Below the pieces are notes generated by a model, which was not told where the DNA came from, searched no databases, and saw nothing but the letters and a program-made list of their open reading frames with translations. From contig NW_021638326.1 in NCBI RefSeq assembly GCF_900090045.1, positions 124,001 to 188,000 of the forward strand: 64,000 nt of DNA, given 5' to 3'. This DNA comes from Plasmodium malariae (lineage: Eukaryota > Apicomplexa > Aconoidasida > Haemosporida > Plasmodiidae). This document shows positions 12,971 to 25,420 of this stretch, one piece after another (position 1 is the first letter of the stretch; every line of letters starts with the position of its first letter). The translations under genes and the position numbers were made by a program.

Positions 12971-13021
12971 TATTCTCTACATTCTACATAGTGTATAAAC
13001 TCAATATTTACATATAATAAG
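12971..13021 (+). promoter_or_regulatory. Conserved element about 410 bases upstream of a fam-l start
   Basis: The segment contains TTCTCTACATTCTA and, after a short gap, AAACTCAATATTTACATATA. Related segments sit at the same distance (about 410 bases) upstream of fam-m B (28691-28740), fam-l B (54078-54128) and fam-m C (58654-58711), and about 350 bases upstream of the fam-m relic (16622-16672). The equivalent for fam-m A would fall outside the window. Promoter role is inference. Confidence 0.45.
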
Positions 13022-13389
13022 TATTCGAATATTATTTTCATAATTTATTCTGAAAAAAGTTAAAGTATTATATAATTATAACACTACGCTGAATATATAA
13101 ATTATATATTTTAAATATATATGTATTAAATCGAATTATATGATTTCAAAGCAATTATTTTTTTTTTTAAATAAAATTAAGATAAATATTACATAATGCA
13201 TTTAAAAAATTAATTTTGATTACAGAACATGTAACGTATATTATAGTTATGTATTTTTTATTATATATTTATACAGAAATAAAAATTTTTTTTTATTATT
13301 TTAATTATTTCATTTTACCATTAGAAGTATATTCTATTATTAATAACTTCTTCTTTATTGATTATATTATAATATTAAATGTCTGTATA

Positions 13390-14368
13390 ATGGAACAAAA
13401 AACAAAGACCCCCTTACTTTTTAATATTGTTGAGCTTATCCTATTATCTTGGGTGCTTCATTTTAACAGTGATGTTGTATGAAAATATTATTTAAGGATA
13501 TTTGAAATCATAATATTTTTTGGTTTTTTTCTCTATTAATACCTTTTTTTTACCTATGTATTATTTATACTATTAAATAAAAAATATTTACATTTTTTTT
13601 TAGGGCATGTTTGACATGCCATTGAATAAGTATTGCAATTGTGCGAAGGAATTTGAAGCAAGAAATTATCGATTACTAGGATATAAGTATAATATCGATT
13701 CAAAGGATATATTTACAAAAGAACAAATGCCAAATATTGGTTTGACCAACAAAAAAGATATATGTAACAGTGAGAAAGGGTTGCAAAGCAAAGTAAATAA
13801 ATCAAATGGATGTTCACCAAGTATAACAAGAAGTCGTAAAAAAGATATGAATAAAAAATCTTGTACATTTGAAACCAAAAAATATTCCCATTTGGAAAAA
13901 AAAATATTCAAGGAGCTTGATTATGAGAATTTTCTTAAAAAAAACAGAACAATTACTGATAAGATGTACAAAAAAATAATGCTTAAAAAATACAGATTAC
14001 GTTTTACTTTACCTTTATTATTTTTTTCACTGTTTTTAATCATACTCTTAATAGATTTATCATGGGGTTTGATTGATAAGAATAAGGGGTTATGGGGTGC
14101 ATTAGGGCTTTCTACCCATTTAAAAACCTTGTCTGAAGGTCCTCTGAAAAGTTTTTTACAACCATTGACAGAGTTCCAAGGGTTTTGGAAATCTGCTCTT
14201 AATTCAACGTCGAGTACTGTTAGTAAAATAAACGTATTATGGCATTTATTTGGTATTCTAATATATTTCATACCGTTCGTTATATTGGGTTTCACATTAA
14301 TATTAGGGATTATGTATTATCATAAAAAAGTTAAAAAATATGAAAAAATTAAGTTCAGAAAAAGGTAA
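13390..14368 (+). CDS. fam-l-like exported two-TM protein (copy A)
   Basis: Two exons: 13390-13476 (87 bases; donor GTATGA) and 13604-14368 (acceptor TTTTTTTTAG), 283 aa. Exon 1 begins MEQKTKTPLLFNIVELILLSW, a recessed signal. In exon 2 the PEXEL-like site ARNYRLLGYK puts Arg52-x-Leu54 at the same place as in its relatives, again without the acidic residue. The marker block KKYSHLEKKIFKELDY is at about 121-136, TM1 at 161-182 and TM2 at 241-266, ending YHKKVKKYEKIKFRKR. This is what I recall as the fam-l type in P. malariae. Function unknown; presumably exported to the red cell membrane system. It is followed 2.6 kb downstream on the same strand by a decayed fam-m copy, the same order as the intact pair at 54.5-59.9 kb. 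Confidence 0.88.
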
Positions 14369-16981
14369 AATGAATAATAGGAGACATTATTCTTTCTAAA
14401 AAGAAATATCCAATAACAACTAATATATATTATCTTTAGTGATATTCTTAATAAATATTCGCAAAACAGTATAAATTTTATAAGTAAATTTACATAAACA
14501 TACCCATTCATATATTCAACTGTAAAAAAACATGTTTTAATTTTTTTTGTGAATTTAAATGTTTTAAGTTTTTTAAATGTGTTCATTAATATGTTATCTC
14601 TGTTTAATGTCGCATTTTCGATTTTTTTATATATTTTTGTATATGTAAGTAGGTTTTTATGAAAAATAAATTTTTATGAGATAAAATTAATATATAAAAG
14701 GATAATTTACATAATTATATTGAAATAGTATGTTAATTTATAAATATAATATGTGGTACTTCCTATTTTTCTACAGCTTAAGTCTAAAATTATTATTTAT
14801 GGAAGTAATTATTAAAATGTATTATTAGATTTATATTAACTATAAATATGTCCTATTTTATAATTTATGTAAGAATGTGAATCTGTTTTGTTCCATTTAC
14901 ATACATATTTGTAATTAGTAAAACTATCATATATATTGTATAAAATATATTTTATGTAATATGTTTTATAGAATATATTTTTTGTTAATCCCTTTTTGAA
15001 AAAGGTGGAGATGTTTGGGGATGGTTTAATAGAAAAAAAAATGTATATAATTATATAATATATATATTAAATATTGATTGTTTTTAATAGTTTTTTAAAT
15101 TAAAATTATGAGTTTTTAAAATTAAAGGAAGAGCTAAAATAATTTAATTTATTATTAGTGTATTCGGCTGCGATATTAAAGATAATTTTGGAAATTCTAC
15201 TTAAATATATATTATATTGAAAATATATAGAATATATAATTTGTTAATATTTTCTTATTACAAAACAATAAAAGAAATTACTTTAAGTTAATTGCAGATG
15301 AATGTATTATATTGTGGAATTGTTTTGTTTTGTTTTTAATGATTATATATCTCATAATGTGTTTTATATATCTATGAAAATAATAATGGTCTTTATCTGT
15401 AATGAATCTAATTTTATTTTTTTCTGAAATAATAAATTAAAATGTATTTAAATATTTTTATATATATTCTATTTTTCAAGATTGTCTATAATTATGTAAT
15501 GTATAAAATTTTGAAAATGTTTTAAATATATATGAAAATATATGTAGATTATAGAAACAATTAATAACATCTTCAAAATAATTACAATTTATTAAACACA
15601 ATAAATAAGAAAAAACAATTATATTTTTTTAGATAATTTATAAATAATATTGTTATTATTTTTTAGATAATTTTTAACAATTTGTATGTACAAAATTATA
15701 TATTTGTTCGCTTTGTTTCATTCAATATATCTAATACAGAAATTTGGTTATGGAATGGTTTTTCGAATATTTTTATTTATTAAAATTGATTTTATATAGA
15801 TATAAATGAACGCATAAACATTAAATTATTATATTTTTTATTTATTACACTTAAATACACATTTAAAAAATATTCTTATATAAATATAATGTCTCATTCA
15901 TAATTATTTCTTTGTAAAAAGCATACTCAAGATAAAGGGAATATGATATTATCATGTACAAGTAGTTGTTTCTAGGAAAGTGAAAATATATCTAATATAC
16001 ATTTTAATTAAAAGATCAATTATTTTTGTATTTTTTGTTAATTCTACAGATTAATAATATATTCAAATATTTTATTTCATTCAAAAAAATATATATCCAT
16101 TGATATATGTAACAGTTCTATTATAGCAATAGGTATTTTATTTTTTGTTTTTTATTATTATTGTTACTTCTGAATATATATAGTTAAAAAAATAAATAAT
16201 AAAAAATTTAGTATATGATTATAAATAATTTTCATTAAAATTATGTAATACCACTTGAACGCAAAGATTAGAACGTTTAAAAATTATGGTACGAATATAA
16301 AAAAAAAGTCTTAATTTCACTTTAAAATAGATACTAAATCATATATTAGGTAGAATAATATAAATTTAATTTTTTAAATATATAATACGCTAAAAAAATA
16401 ATATATTCAATAAAGGAGTAATTGGATCATATGTTATAATTTAAGAAACATATAATTATATTTTTTTTTATTTAATTTTTTTTATTATTTTATTGTTTTA
16501 ATAATTAATATTTTTTTAATAATAATCGTGAAATATAATGTTTATAATATTTAATTGTTATTAGGATAATATCCATAAAATGTGTAATTAATATTTTAAT
16601 AATAGATAAACATATTATATATGCATTCTATATGTTCTATGTTTTATGGAAACTCAATATTTCAAAATAATATGGAATAAATTTTTTTTCCCATAGTTTA
16701 TTAAGAAAAGGATTTATAAAAAAACTATTTAATTAGTACACTCGATGAAATAATTTAATAATATAATTAGTATATTACGAATAAATTTAAATTATTTTTT
16801 TTAATGAAAGTGTATTTTTTAAAATATTAAAATAAAAATTTTATAATACGTTTTTAAATATATTTTTCTTTATATATATATTACAAAATTTATTACGGAA
16901 ATGTACATTTCATCATTTATTTGCGAAGAAATAATAATTTTTTTTTTTACGAATATATTAATAATATCAAAGAAGTATATC
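14369..16981. other. Gene-free spacer between fam-l A and the fam-m relic
   Basis: No coding signal on either strand beyond random short ORFs in A+T-rich DNA. The first few hundred bases are the fam-l 3' flank, opening with the shared stop context TAAAATGAAT. The last 360 bases hold the upstream element of the fam-m relic (16622-16672). Confidence 0.6.
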
Positions 16982-17848
16982 ATGGAAAAATAATTTAAAA
17001 CTATGTTATTAATTAAAAATTATGAATTATTCTTTTAACTTGATTATGTCATTTTATGAATATTATATGATAATATTATATAAGGATATATTTGCGGTAT
17101 ACATCTTGTTTTTTTGATTTTTTTTTTTTTTATTATTACAACTTTTATAATAGAATTATTCATTATATTATATATGAAATATTTACTTTTTTTCTTTTTT
17201 AGAATAAGTTTATCAGATTTTCCGATGAGAGCTATACTCTTGGTAGCAATTTAAAAATAGAACGTATAGATCCCTATCTGATTATAAAAAGGTAAGTGTT
17301 AAAATATTGTAGTATTAAAAGAATATATACCTAATCATAGTGAATGTGAAGAGAATGAATATGTAACATAAAAATGGGGAATACAAAAAGGAAAAAAACC
17401 TAATAAATCATTAAATAAGAAGAAATTCTAACACAAGTTACGGGTTACGATAAGGAAATGCTAATAGAAAATATATCGTTTTGAAAAAACATGAGTTAAT
17501 GAAAATGATTATGAGGTCTTTCAAGAATAAAATAGAAAAATTCGTCATATAGATTTAAAAAATATAACACTTAGAAGTTACGCATTTGGAGTTGATTTTT
17601 TTTCTTTTTTTCTACTTGAAAATAGGATGCCTATATTAGAAGGATTAGGTTACTTGAAAATCTACAAACAATTCTTGTAGGACTGTTAACCATTATTCCA
17701 AACTTAAACCTACTCCAGTAGAACACTTTATTTGTTCAATATTTGTTGGAATACTTATGATTTTATTAGTTATAATAATTATAATAACGATAACTAAGAT
17801 CTTAATAAATAATTAAAAATATAAAAAAATTAAGTTGAGGAATGTACA
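16982..17848 (+). pseudogene. Decayed fam-m gene
   Basis: Both exons can still be traced. Exon 1 relic, 16982 to about 17064: starts ATG GAA AAA then TAA, with further stops, but the pattern of a fam-l/m signal exon is visible. The donor is ATATGA where its relatives have GTATGA. Exon 2 relic, 17203 to about 17848: it begins after TTTTTTAG with a FNK-like start (NKFIRFSDESY). A DNA match to the PEXEL region is at about 17257-17290, then come the KKIKFRSYGFG-like stretch before TM1, TM1, and a TM2 remnant (ILLVIIIIITITKILINN). The end aligns with KIKLMME plus the stop context. Multiple stops and frameshifts rule out a product. With fam-l A it forms a fam-l/fam-m doublet whose second member has died. 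Confidence 0.8.
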
Positions 17849-18844
17849 AAATGAATTATAAGTAGTGTGCATTCTTCCCTAAGGGGATTATTAATGTGAA
17901 CAACTATATCTTTAGACATATATTTTTTTTTTATACATAGATATAAATGAAATAATTTTATAAATGTACTTGTGTATATCATATTATGTTTTTACGTTAA
18001 ATAAGAAATTATGATTTTAAATTTTTTGTGAATTTGAAAATTTAAGGAATTTTTATTTTTTATTATAAATTGTTGTTTAAGAATAATTAAATATTATTGA
18101 TTAACATATATATTCACTCATTAAAATAGATTACTATATAGAATATATATATAGGAGTTAAAATTAGGGTACAATAGAAAATATTATATAATTTCATAGA
18201 TGTCCTGTAATAATTTATATTTTAAATGAACGATGGATGTGTCCCATTTTTTATCTTATTCTAGTCTAAAATGTTTATTTATATATAAATTAAGATAAAT
18301 ATATAATTAGTTTTGTATTAAAAATTAATGTGTTTTTTTGTATTTATTGGAGCAAAGTGAACGGTATTATATAACATTGATATATAGATATAGTTACAAA
18401 ATATATTTTTACTTAAATTTTGAAACTTTAATAATTTAAAATAAGAATGAAAATACAAATAATTTACTTATAATAAATATAAAATTATATGATGACAAAT
18501 TTTTATGATGTAGTGTAAAAAAACAAATAATTTACATACGATATTGCTGTATTGGAGACATATTTTTTTTACAGCAAAGCATATAAAATTTTGTTCACAT
18601 TGAAATTATTATAATAAATTTATAAAATTAATTTTTTACAGTGAATACTTTTTTCTCATTTTTTACTAGAATTAGATTAATTTATCAAATAATGTCATGT
18701 ATATTAATTTAAAAAAACTGTATTATCCAAACCAGCAGTATAAAATATTTAAAAACTGTTACATTGAATACCAATAAATAGAGGATTAAAATATAAAATT
18801 GTAACAGATATAATTATTATTAGGATAGTAGAGGAGAAGTTATG
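17849..18844. other. fam-m-type 3' flank, no gene
   Basis: About 500 bases after the relic resemble the 3' flanks of fam-m A, B and C: the same order of a TTTTTGTGAATTT-like tract, an ATTGTTTAAGAATA-like tract, and a TTAACATATATATTC-like tract. The remainder is plain A+T-rich DNA between tail-to-tail genes. Confidence 0.55.
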
Positions 18845-19667
18845 TTATTTAAAGAATATAAATGCGTATGAAATGAAGATCGTAATTAAGCCAACCATTA
18901 ACACTAGTGCGATCCAGAAAAGGACGTAAAAAATTATAGATTTACATCGATTATTTTGTGTATATTTCATAGCATCATTCATTTTATCTATATAATTAAT
19001 AAAACTAAAATTTTTTCTTGATTTGTTATGGCTTAAAATTGAGTTATTCTTTAAATACAATTTTTTTAAAGATTTGGGTTGGTAATTGTACTGAATATTA
19101 TCATAATGTTCTAATGTGGGTGATTGTTCTTTTAAATTAGGTTCAAAGTCGAATTCTCCAAGTTCATCAAATTCTGAGTTTTTCATTAAATAATTAAATT
19201 CATCGTAAGAAGAAGCATCACTATATGGTGATTTCTTATCTTCATGAAAATGTTTATTATTCTGTAATACATATGTTTTTTTTTTAAATGCTTCAGCGCT
19301 TTCTCCTTCTAAATTAATTATTTTTTTTTTTAAAAGTTTAAATTTATCTCTGACCGATTCTACTGTTTCAATACTTAATAATCTTCTAAATTTAACATTT
19401 AATACGTTATTTCTGTTCAATTCCTTGTTCCATGATTTATCGCAGGTTTTCTAGAAGTGAATATTCATATTAAACATTTAAAAATGTATTTTTATATTAT
19501 ATAAATAAAATTCTTTTATCATATAGAAACATAAAATTAAAAAGAAAAATAAAAAAATTCAAGCATAATTACTATGATACCTTATAAAAATGTTTTAATG
19601 TCCATATTAAACAAGGAAAAATAAAAACTTTAGTAAAATGGTGCACATTTGTGTATTTCACTTTCAT
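18845..19667 (-). CDS. Plasmodium exported protein, unknown function
   Basis: Two exons on the minus strand: exon 1 19581-19667 (87 bases, donor GTATCA) and exon 2 18845-19450 (acceptor TTCTAG), 230 aa. Exon 1 encodes MKVKYTNVHHFTKVFIFPCL.. , a recessed hydrophobic signal. Exon 2 continues KTCDKSWNKEL and reaches FRRLLSIE, with Arg52-x-Leu54 where fam-l/m have theirs. The middle is acidic (SEFDELGEFDFEP). The C-terminus has one strong TM (SIIFYVLFWIALVLMVGLITIF, about 200-222) and ends FIFFK. It lacks the fam-l/m marker blocks, so it is a different family with the same front end. Export to the host cell is inference from the signal plus the PEXEL-like site. The start was chosen because no good Met lies in exon 2 before the PEXEL-like region and the splice keeps phase 0. 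Confidence 0.8.
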
Positions 19668-22600
19668 AATGAATTTTTTTAAAGTTAAAATTTATGTAAT
19701 AATTAAGACATCAGACATATATGGCATTTTCGACAATAATAAGTAAATAGTTAATTTATAATTCATATTGATTATTTTCTATTATAACAATATAAAAAGT
19801 CTTCAGATTTTTTTTATTTTTGGATAAATATAATCGTAGTACGCATTACGTTACAAGACAAAAACATATTTAAAAAAAGTTATAATTAAAAAAAATATAT
19901 TCCAGTAATAGTTATATTTAGAAATATTATTATTTCACATTTTTAAAATAAAACAAAAAAAGAATTTAATAAATATTTAAGGAAAAATTTAAAGAAATAT
20001 AATTGTTCAAAATACAAATATTTTGCTTCAAATATATAAATATATATTGGTACAATATAAATTGATAAAATATTGATTTAATAAGCATATATTATTGCAT
20101 TAGATTCTAGTAATAAAATATGCATTAAAACACATTCTAAAATTATTTTTAGAGCTTTTATGATAAAATTTATTAAAAAATATATAATAAGAATTTTTTA
20201 GAATCTATCTACTAATTATTCAAATATACTATTTTTGAGAATTATTTTTAATAAAAATTATTAAAAAAATGTGGAGGGAATAAATAAAATAGTAACAAAA
20301 TTATAATATATTAAATAAGTTTACATATAGAATGACTTTTAGATATAATTTGATCTAATGTAAATATTAGAAACTTAGTTCACAAAATAAAATTATTTAA
20401 CATATATATAGTTTTATTTTTATGTTATAACTAATATATGTAATTTTTATTTTCTATAATAATTTAACAATTAGCTCTTTTGATTCTTTGAAAACATTTT
20501 TATTTATATATGGAGCAAATAATTCAAGCATTGTAGCGATGTATATTAAAACTGTGAAATTTGAGCTACTATTATACATTGTTTTATGAATGTTTTAAAA
20601 ATGCAGATTATGATATAATGGGAAAAAAAAATTAAATTAAATAGTGAACTTTAAAAATAAAAATGTTCACAGTTTTTTAGTTTTTTATTGGTATTATTTG
20701 TGTATTTTATTTTTTTTATTTCATGTTTTTTTTTTTTTTTTTTCCTAATGATTTAATAACGTGATTTGTTATTAAAAATATTACATTTATTTTTTCTCTT
20801 TGAAAACCAGTAGCAAAAAAAATTGATAGAGAGAAATATTTTTTAAATATGTTTCAACTAAGATAAAAAAGAATTATTTTTCATTTTATAAGATAAAAAT
20901 TATCAGAAAAAAAAAAAAATATTTGTATTGATAATATAGCCTGTATTTATATGAAATATTTTAATTCTATATTTATATATTATAACATTTTTTTTTTTGG
21001 ATCTACGTTTATTTTTACAATAAAAAATTATAGTCATATTTTATAAACATTTTTTATTTCAAATACGATTTGTAAACTCGGAATTAATAAGTATTAGATG
21101 TAAATAAATACAGAAAAAAATTCAGCATGTGTCATTATTATTTTATTATTTTTAATTTGATACTGAAAACATATAAATGAAAAAAAATATATAAAAAAAA
21201 AAAAAATAGAATATAAAACAAGTAAAAACGAAAAAAACAAATATAAAATAAAGAAAAGAAAAAAAAAAAAAATAAAAGGAAAGTTGCCCCTTTTACTTCA
21301 TATGTGTACATTTATATTCATTTATATATAAAACAATAAAAAGTATGTAAACGAAATATTTGTTATTATTAGCAACCATTAAACATTTATTCATTTTTAA
21401 AGAAGAAATTTGACAAGTGTACATTCATCCCCGAATAGGAGTAAATATAACAAAAAAATGATAAGTTTTATGTTAATATTTTAATTATTCAATTTGCATT
21501 TTATTTTATTTTATTTTATTAGTTTTATACATTTATTAATTATAAAATAATTAACATGGCGTTAAGAAAAAATAAAATCCACAGTTTCATGAATATATAT
21601 GGATTTTTTATTAGTGCGAAAAAAAAAAAATAAAATAAAAAGTAAATCCCAAATGATTGAAAATATTGTAGATTTCTAAACTTTACATCTAAAATGAAAA
21701 TATTACTCTTTGTCTTATAATATTTAAAATATACAAAATAGAAATTATTGAGGTCTGATAGAAAATTAAATTTAATTTTGAATTTATATATTCTATAAAA
21801 ATTTGATTATTCCATGTAATTTTTATATTAGAAATAAGCGGAAATTTTTGTTTAGTAATATTATTTGGATGCGTTCACCATTTTGTTTACACCGGAATCA
21901 TAAGGTTATACTGTAGTTATATCAATAATCAGCAGAAGTAGAGATATTCTTGTATTTCAATAAATCATAGTTAGTTTCAGGGAAAAAAAAATAAAAAGTT
22001 AGGAAAAACGACAAAAAAACAAAAATTTTTAAATATATTTTATTTTTAGTTTTTATATATAAATGAAGGTAATATTTTTATTATTGAAATTATTTTTTAT
22101 AAAAAAACAGCCTACTTACAACAAATTTTAATTGGTTACTGCTGTAATTAACTAATTTTTATAGATTATGTTAAAAATATGTTAAGTTGGTGTTACGCCA
22201 GTAAATATATAAGGAAATATTACTATATATTTATTACATTTTTGTTTTGTTTAACTTATCATTCAACATTCAATGGGTACATAACGTTTAATAAATATTT
22301 TCGATAAATTATTAACAATGAGTAAAATATTACAAAGGACTAAATAAAGACTTCTAACTAAATAGTAGTATGAATTATATACTGAACATTTTATTTCGTA
22401 CTAAATTTATGATTACTATAATAGAATGACTTAGAAAAAAATACGAAGTTCATTCTCATTATAAAAAGTTATTAATTTGTCCCTTTTATATGAACTAGTC
22501 ACATTTACAATAATATGATATAATTACAGTGTATATATTTTTTGTTTTTATTTTTCGCTTATTATTTTTATTTTTGTTGTTGTTTGTTTAATTTTTGTAA

Positions 22601-25420
22601 ACAAAATTTTCTTATTATGAAATAAAACAGATTATGAATTAATAAAATAAAATTTTAAGTCTTATTTTTAGTTCTCCGTTGGTAAAACTATAAAACAGGA
22701 GAACAAAAGAATATCTTCTTTGCATCACAAACCTGGCATATTTTGAGCACAATTCATAATAGAATTTGAAGCAAAAAATGTAACTTTGAAAAAAAAGACA
22801 TTATCAGATGATGAATAAGGAAATAAAAAAGAGAAAACAATAAATATAAGTTAGAAAAAATTAGAGAAAATAATAATTTAAAAAAAATACAAGGACTAAT
22901 TAAAATAAAACATATAATGAATAACTTAAACCAAAGTACAAACAGTTAATATATACATTATGGAATGTAAATAAGAATAAATTTATTAATAAAAAAATAA
23001 GATATATGTCAAAATCTATTAGAAAAAATAGAAAACTTATTTTAAAAATTGTGTATTATATATATTATGCTAAATAGATGAAAATAAAAAAAAACTAAAA
23101 TTAATTAAAATATTTATAATTAAATATATATATGCAATTTACAAATATTACTTGCCTCACCACTTTTGAAATTATTAATCTTGTTTCATTGTTTCATAAA
23201 TTCAGTGTATGAAGTTTTAATATTCACTAGTATATGTAAGGTAATATTTATTTATCTTTACATAGACACTTTAATATATGATAAGCTATTAAAATAGAGT
23301 AGTTAGAACTATTTTTAAGCATAATATATTTGAGAAAAAGGTTAATTATTTCATACTTTAAAAAATTTGGTTGTATTATTAGTAATAATACATGTCGAAA
23401 ATATATAGAGGAAATGTGTGATAATTAGTATATAACCAAGATATACTTAAATATTTTGATATGGAATAAGAAGATTAATATACATTCTTAAATTTTTAAA
23501 CAATTAGTATGTATTTGTTCCTACATTTTTTATATGGTACTTTTTTAAGCTGTCTAAAAGTTCTTATTTAATATAAATATATTATATATCAATTTAATAA
23601 TACTATTTATTTATAGTATGTACATTTACTTAGGAACAAGTTAAATATTTAGAAAATAAATGTAAATTATTTATATATGATACTTTTATTTGGATGAATA
23701 TGAATAATTTATTTAAAATAACGCGAATAATTTTATTAGATATAAAATTCAAAAAAACTAATTAGAGTAAAATAAATACTTCTAAAAATAACCATCTCAA
23801 TTAGTTACATGAAAATATAAAAAAAAAAATTTTAAATGAAGTGTTATGAGTTTACGTAATTTGTTTCATTATGTATTCCTCATAATATATAACAATAGTT
23901 ATTAAGATACGACATTATATTTTTATATATAATTACGAATTTGTTCTATACGAAAAATTAAGCGGAAGTGAAGTAATAGAATATTCTATGGTTCTGAATC
24001 GATTAAATTTCCAAATACTTTTTATTATACGTATTATATATATATATATATATCCTAATCATATATGAAAGCATGAAGTAAAGAAATAATTATCTTATAT
24101 TATTTCAGTGCCACAGGGTAATATGAATTATATGACGTAAATAAAAATATAATTTCTTTTTTATTTCATTTTATTATTTATTTTTTATGGCAGTAAATTG
24201 ATTTGTCAAATTAATATGAGTTTATTATTGCATAATAAAAAATATATATTCAATATACGTTATTTTTGTAATTATCGTAATTAAATAAGTGGAACAAATA
24301 GTAAGGTAAAAAAGAATTGGAATATGAATATTTTTGTTTTTATAGGTTTATTTTATAAAAAACTAATTTATTTTATTTATATTAGTTGTATAAATTTTTT
24401 AATATAATACTTAATTTTTTATAGTATTTATTTATAAATAAATAAAAAATAAATGTATCTTTTTTACTTTTATAGAATTTTCAAGATTAAAAATTATATA
24501 TAAAATATTTTCCTAATTTTTATTATATATTATTCTTCAAATTTCGTAACGATATTATTTTATATTTTAAGTAACTTTACTTAAAATTCTTTTAACTTAT
24601 CGCAATTATTAAAGATTCTTTTTACAAATTTTACTTTTATATTTTTATTATTAATTTTTCTTTATTATTAATATTTCTATAGAATATATGAATTTTTTTA
24701 TTCTTAGGAAAAAAGAAAAGGAAAATAAGGAAAGTAACTAAATTGTTTATTTTAAAAAATTTACTTTTAGCGATAAAAAATAAATTCTATTTATATAAAT
24801 TTTATAATTATAAGGTTCTATTTGTAATTAATAGATATAAATTTATTTAACAGCTCATTTTAATTTCCCTTTTTAAACTATACAAATTATAAACGTTTCT
24901 TCAATTAAAGAATGCATAATTTAATATAATAGCGCATGAGTTTTTCAAATATCCAAGGTATATTTAACATGTAGCTTATAATTTGTGGAAAAAAAAATTT
25001 TGTCTTATTTTTTTTTTCATTTCGTATAATTAATTTTAAATTTCATTTAACGGTTTAAATAATTTAATTATTAAATAATGTTTAAAAATTATAAAAACTC
25101 AAATATATTTTTTCTGATAAGGATATATGAAAAAATTCAAAAGTTATATTCCTAATATACATTTCTATGTGAATATTTAGGGTATATATAAATATATATA
25201 TTTTTTTCTTAAAAATAAAATTAAATTGTTAAACATCAAAAGGTCAATTTAATTTTATTTCTAAAAGGTATAAATAATAAAAATTTTAATTGTTATATAA
25301 GGAAGTATATATGTATATTCCAAACATTAACAATATTTACTACATTAAAACTACTTGTAAAAAATATTCGTTTTTCTACAAATATCATTATTGAAAACAT
25401 TTACTAAAACATTTTTTAAA
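19668..25420. other. Longest gene-poor stretch, no intact gene
   Basis: About 5.7 kb of very A+T-rich DNA with many poly-A and poly-T tracts (for example 20712-20743, 21180-21265) and a TA run near 24037-24052. I find no intact gene. The only patch with coding texture is the possible fam-l/m remnant at 22674-22860. Confidence 0.6.
22674..22860 (+). pseudogene. Possible fam-l/fam-m exon 2 remnant
   Basis: After an acceptor-like TTTTTAG the DNA is less A+T-rich and reads FSVGKTIKQENKR.. in one frame. A stretch around ACCTGGCATATTTTGAGCAC aligns by eye with the Leu-Leu-Ala-x-Tyr-Lys-Gln part of the fam-l/m PEXEL region, then LKKKTLSDDE. Stops occur in every frame and no exon 1 is recognisable. 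It could be chance. Confidence 0.25.

Larger units (their letters stand above)
7216..13389. other. Long gene-free spacer between STP1-A and fam-l A
   Basis: Very A+T-rich, with many homopolymer A/T runs. No supported gene. The first 2 kb is the upstream region of STP1-A and shows patchy likeness to the upstream region of STP1-B (40.4-42.6 kb). The ORF at 10669-10926 (85 codons) has no signal, family motif or codon bias I trust. A short, less A+T-rich patch at 10925-11100 has interrupted inverted matches (ACCAAAT / ATTTGGT) of unknown meaning. Confidence 0.6.
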
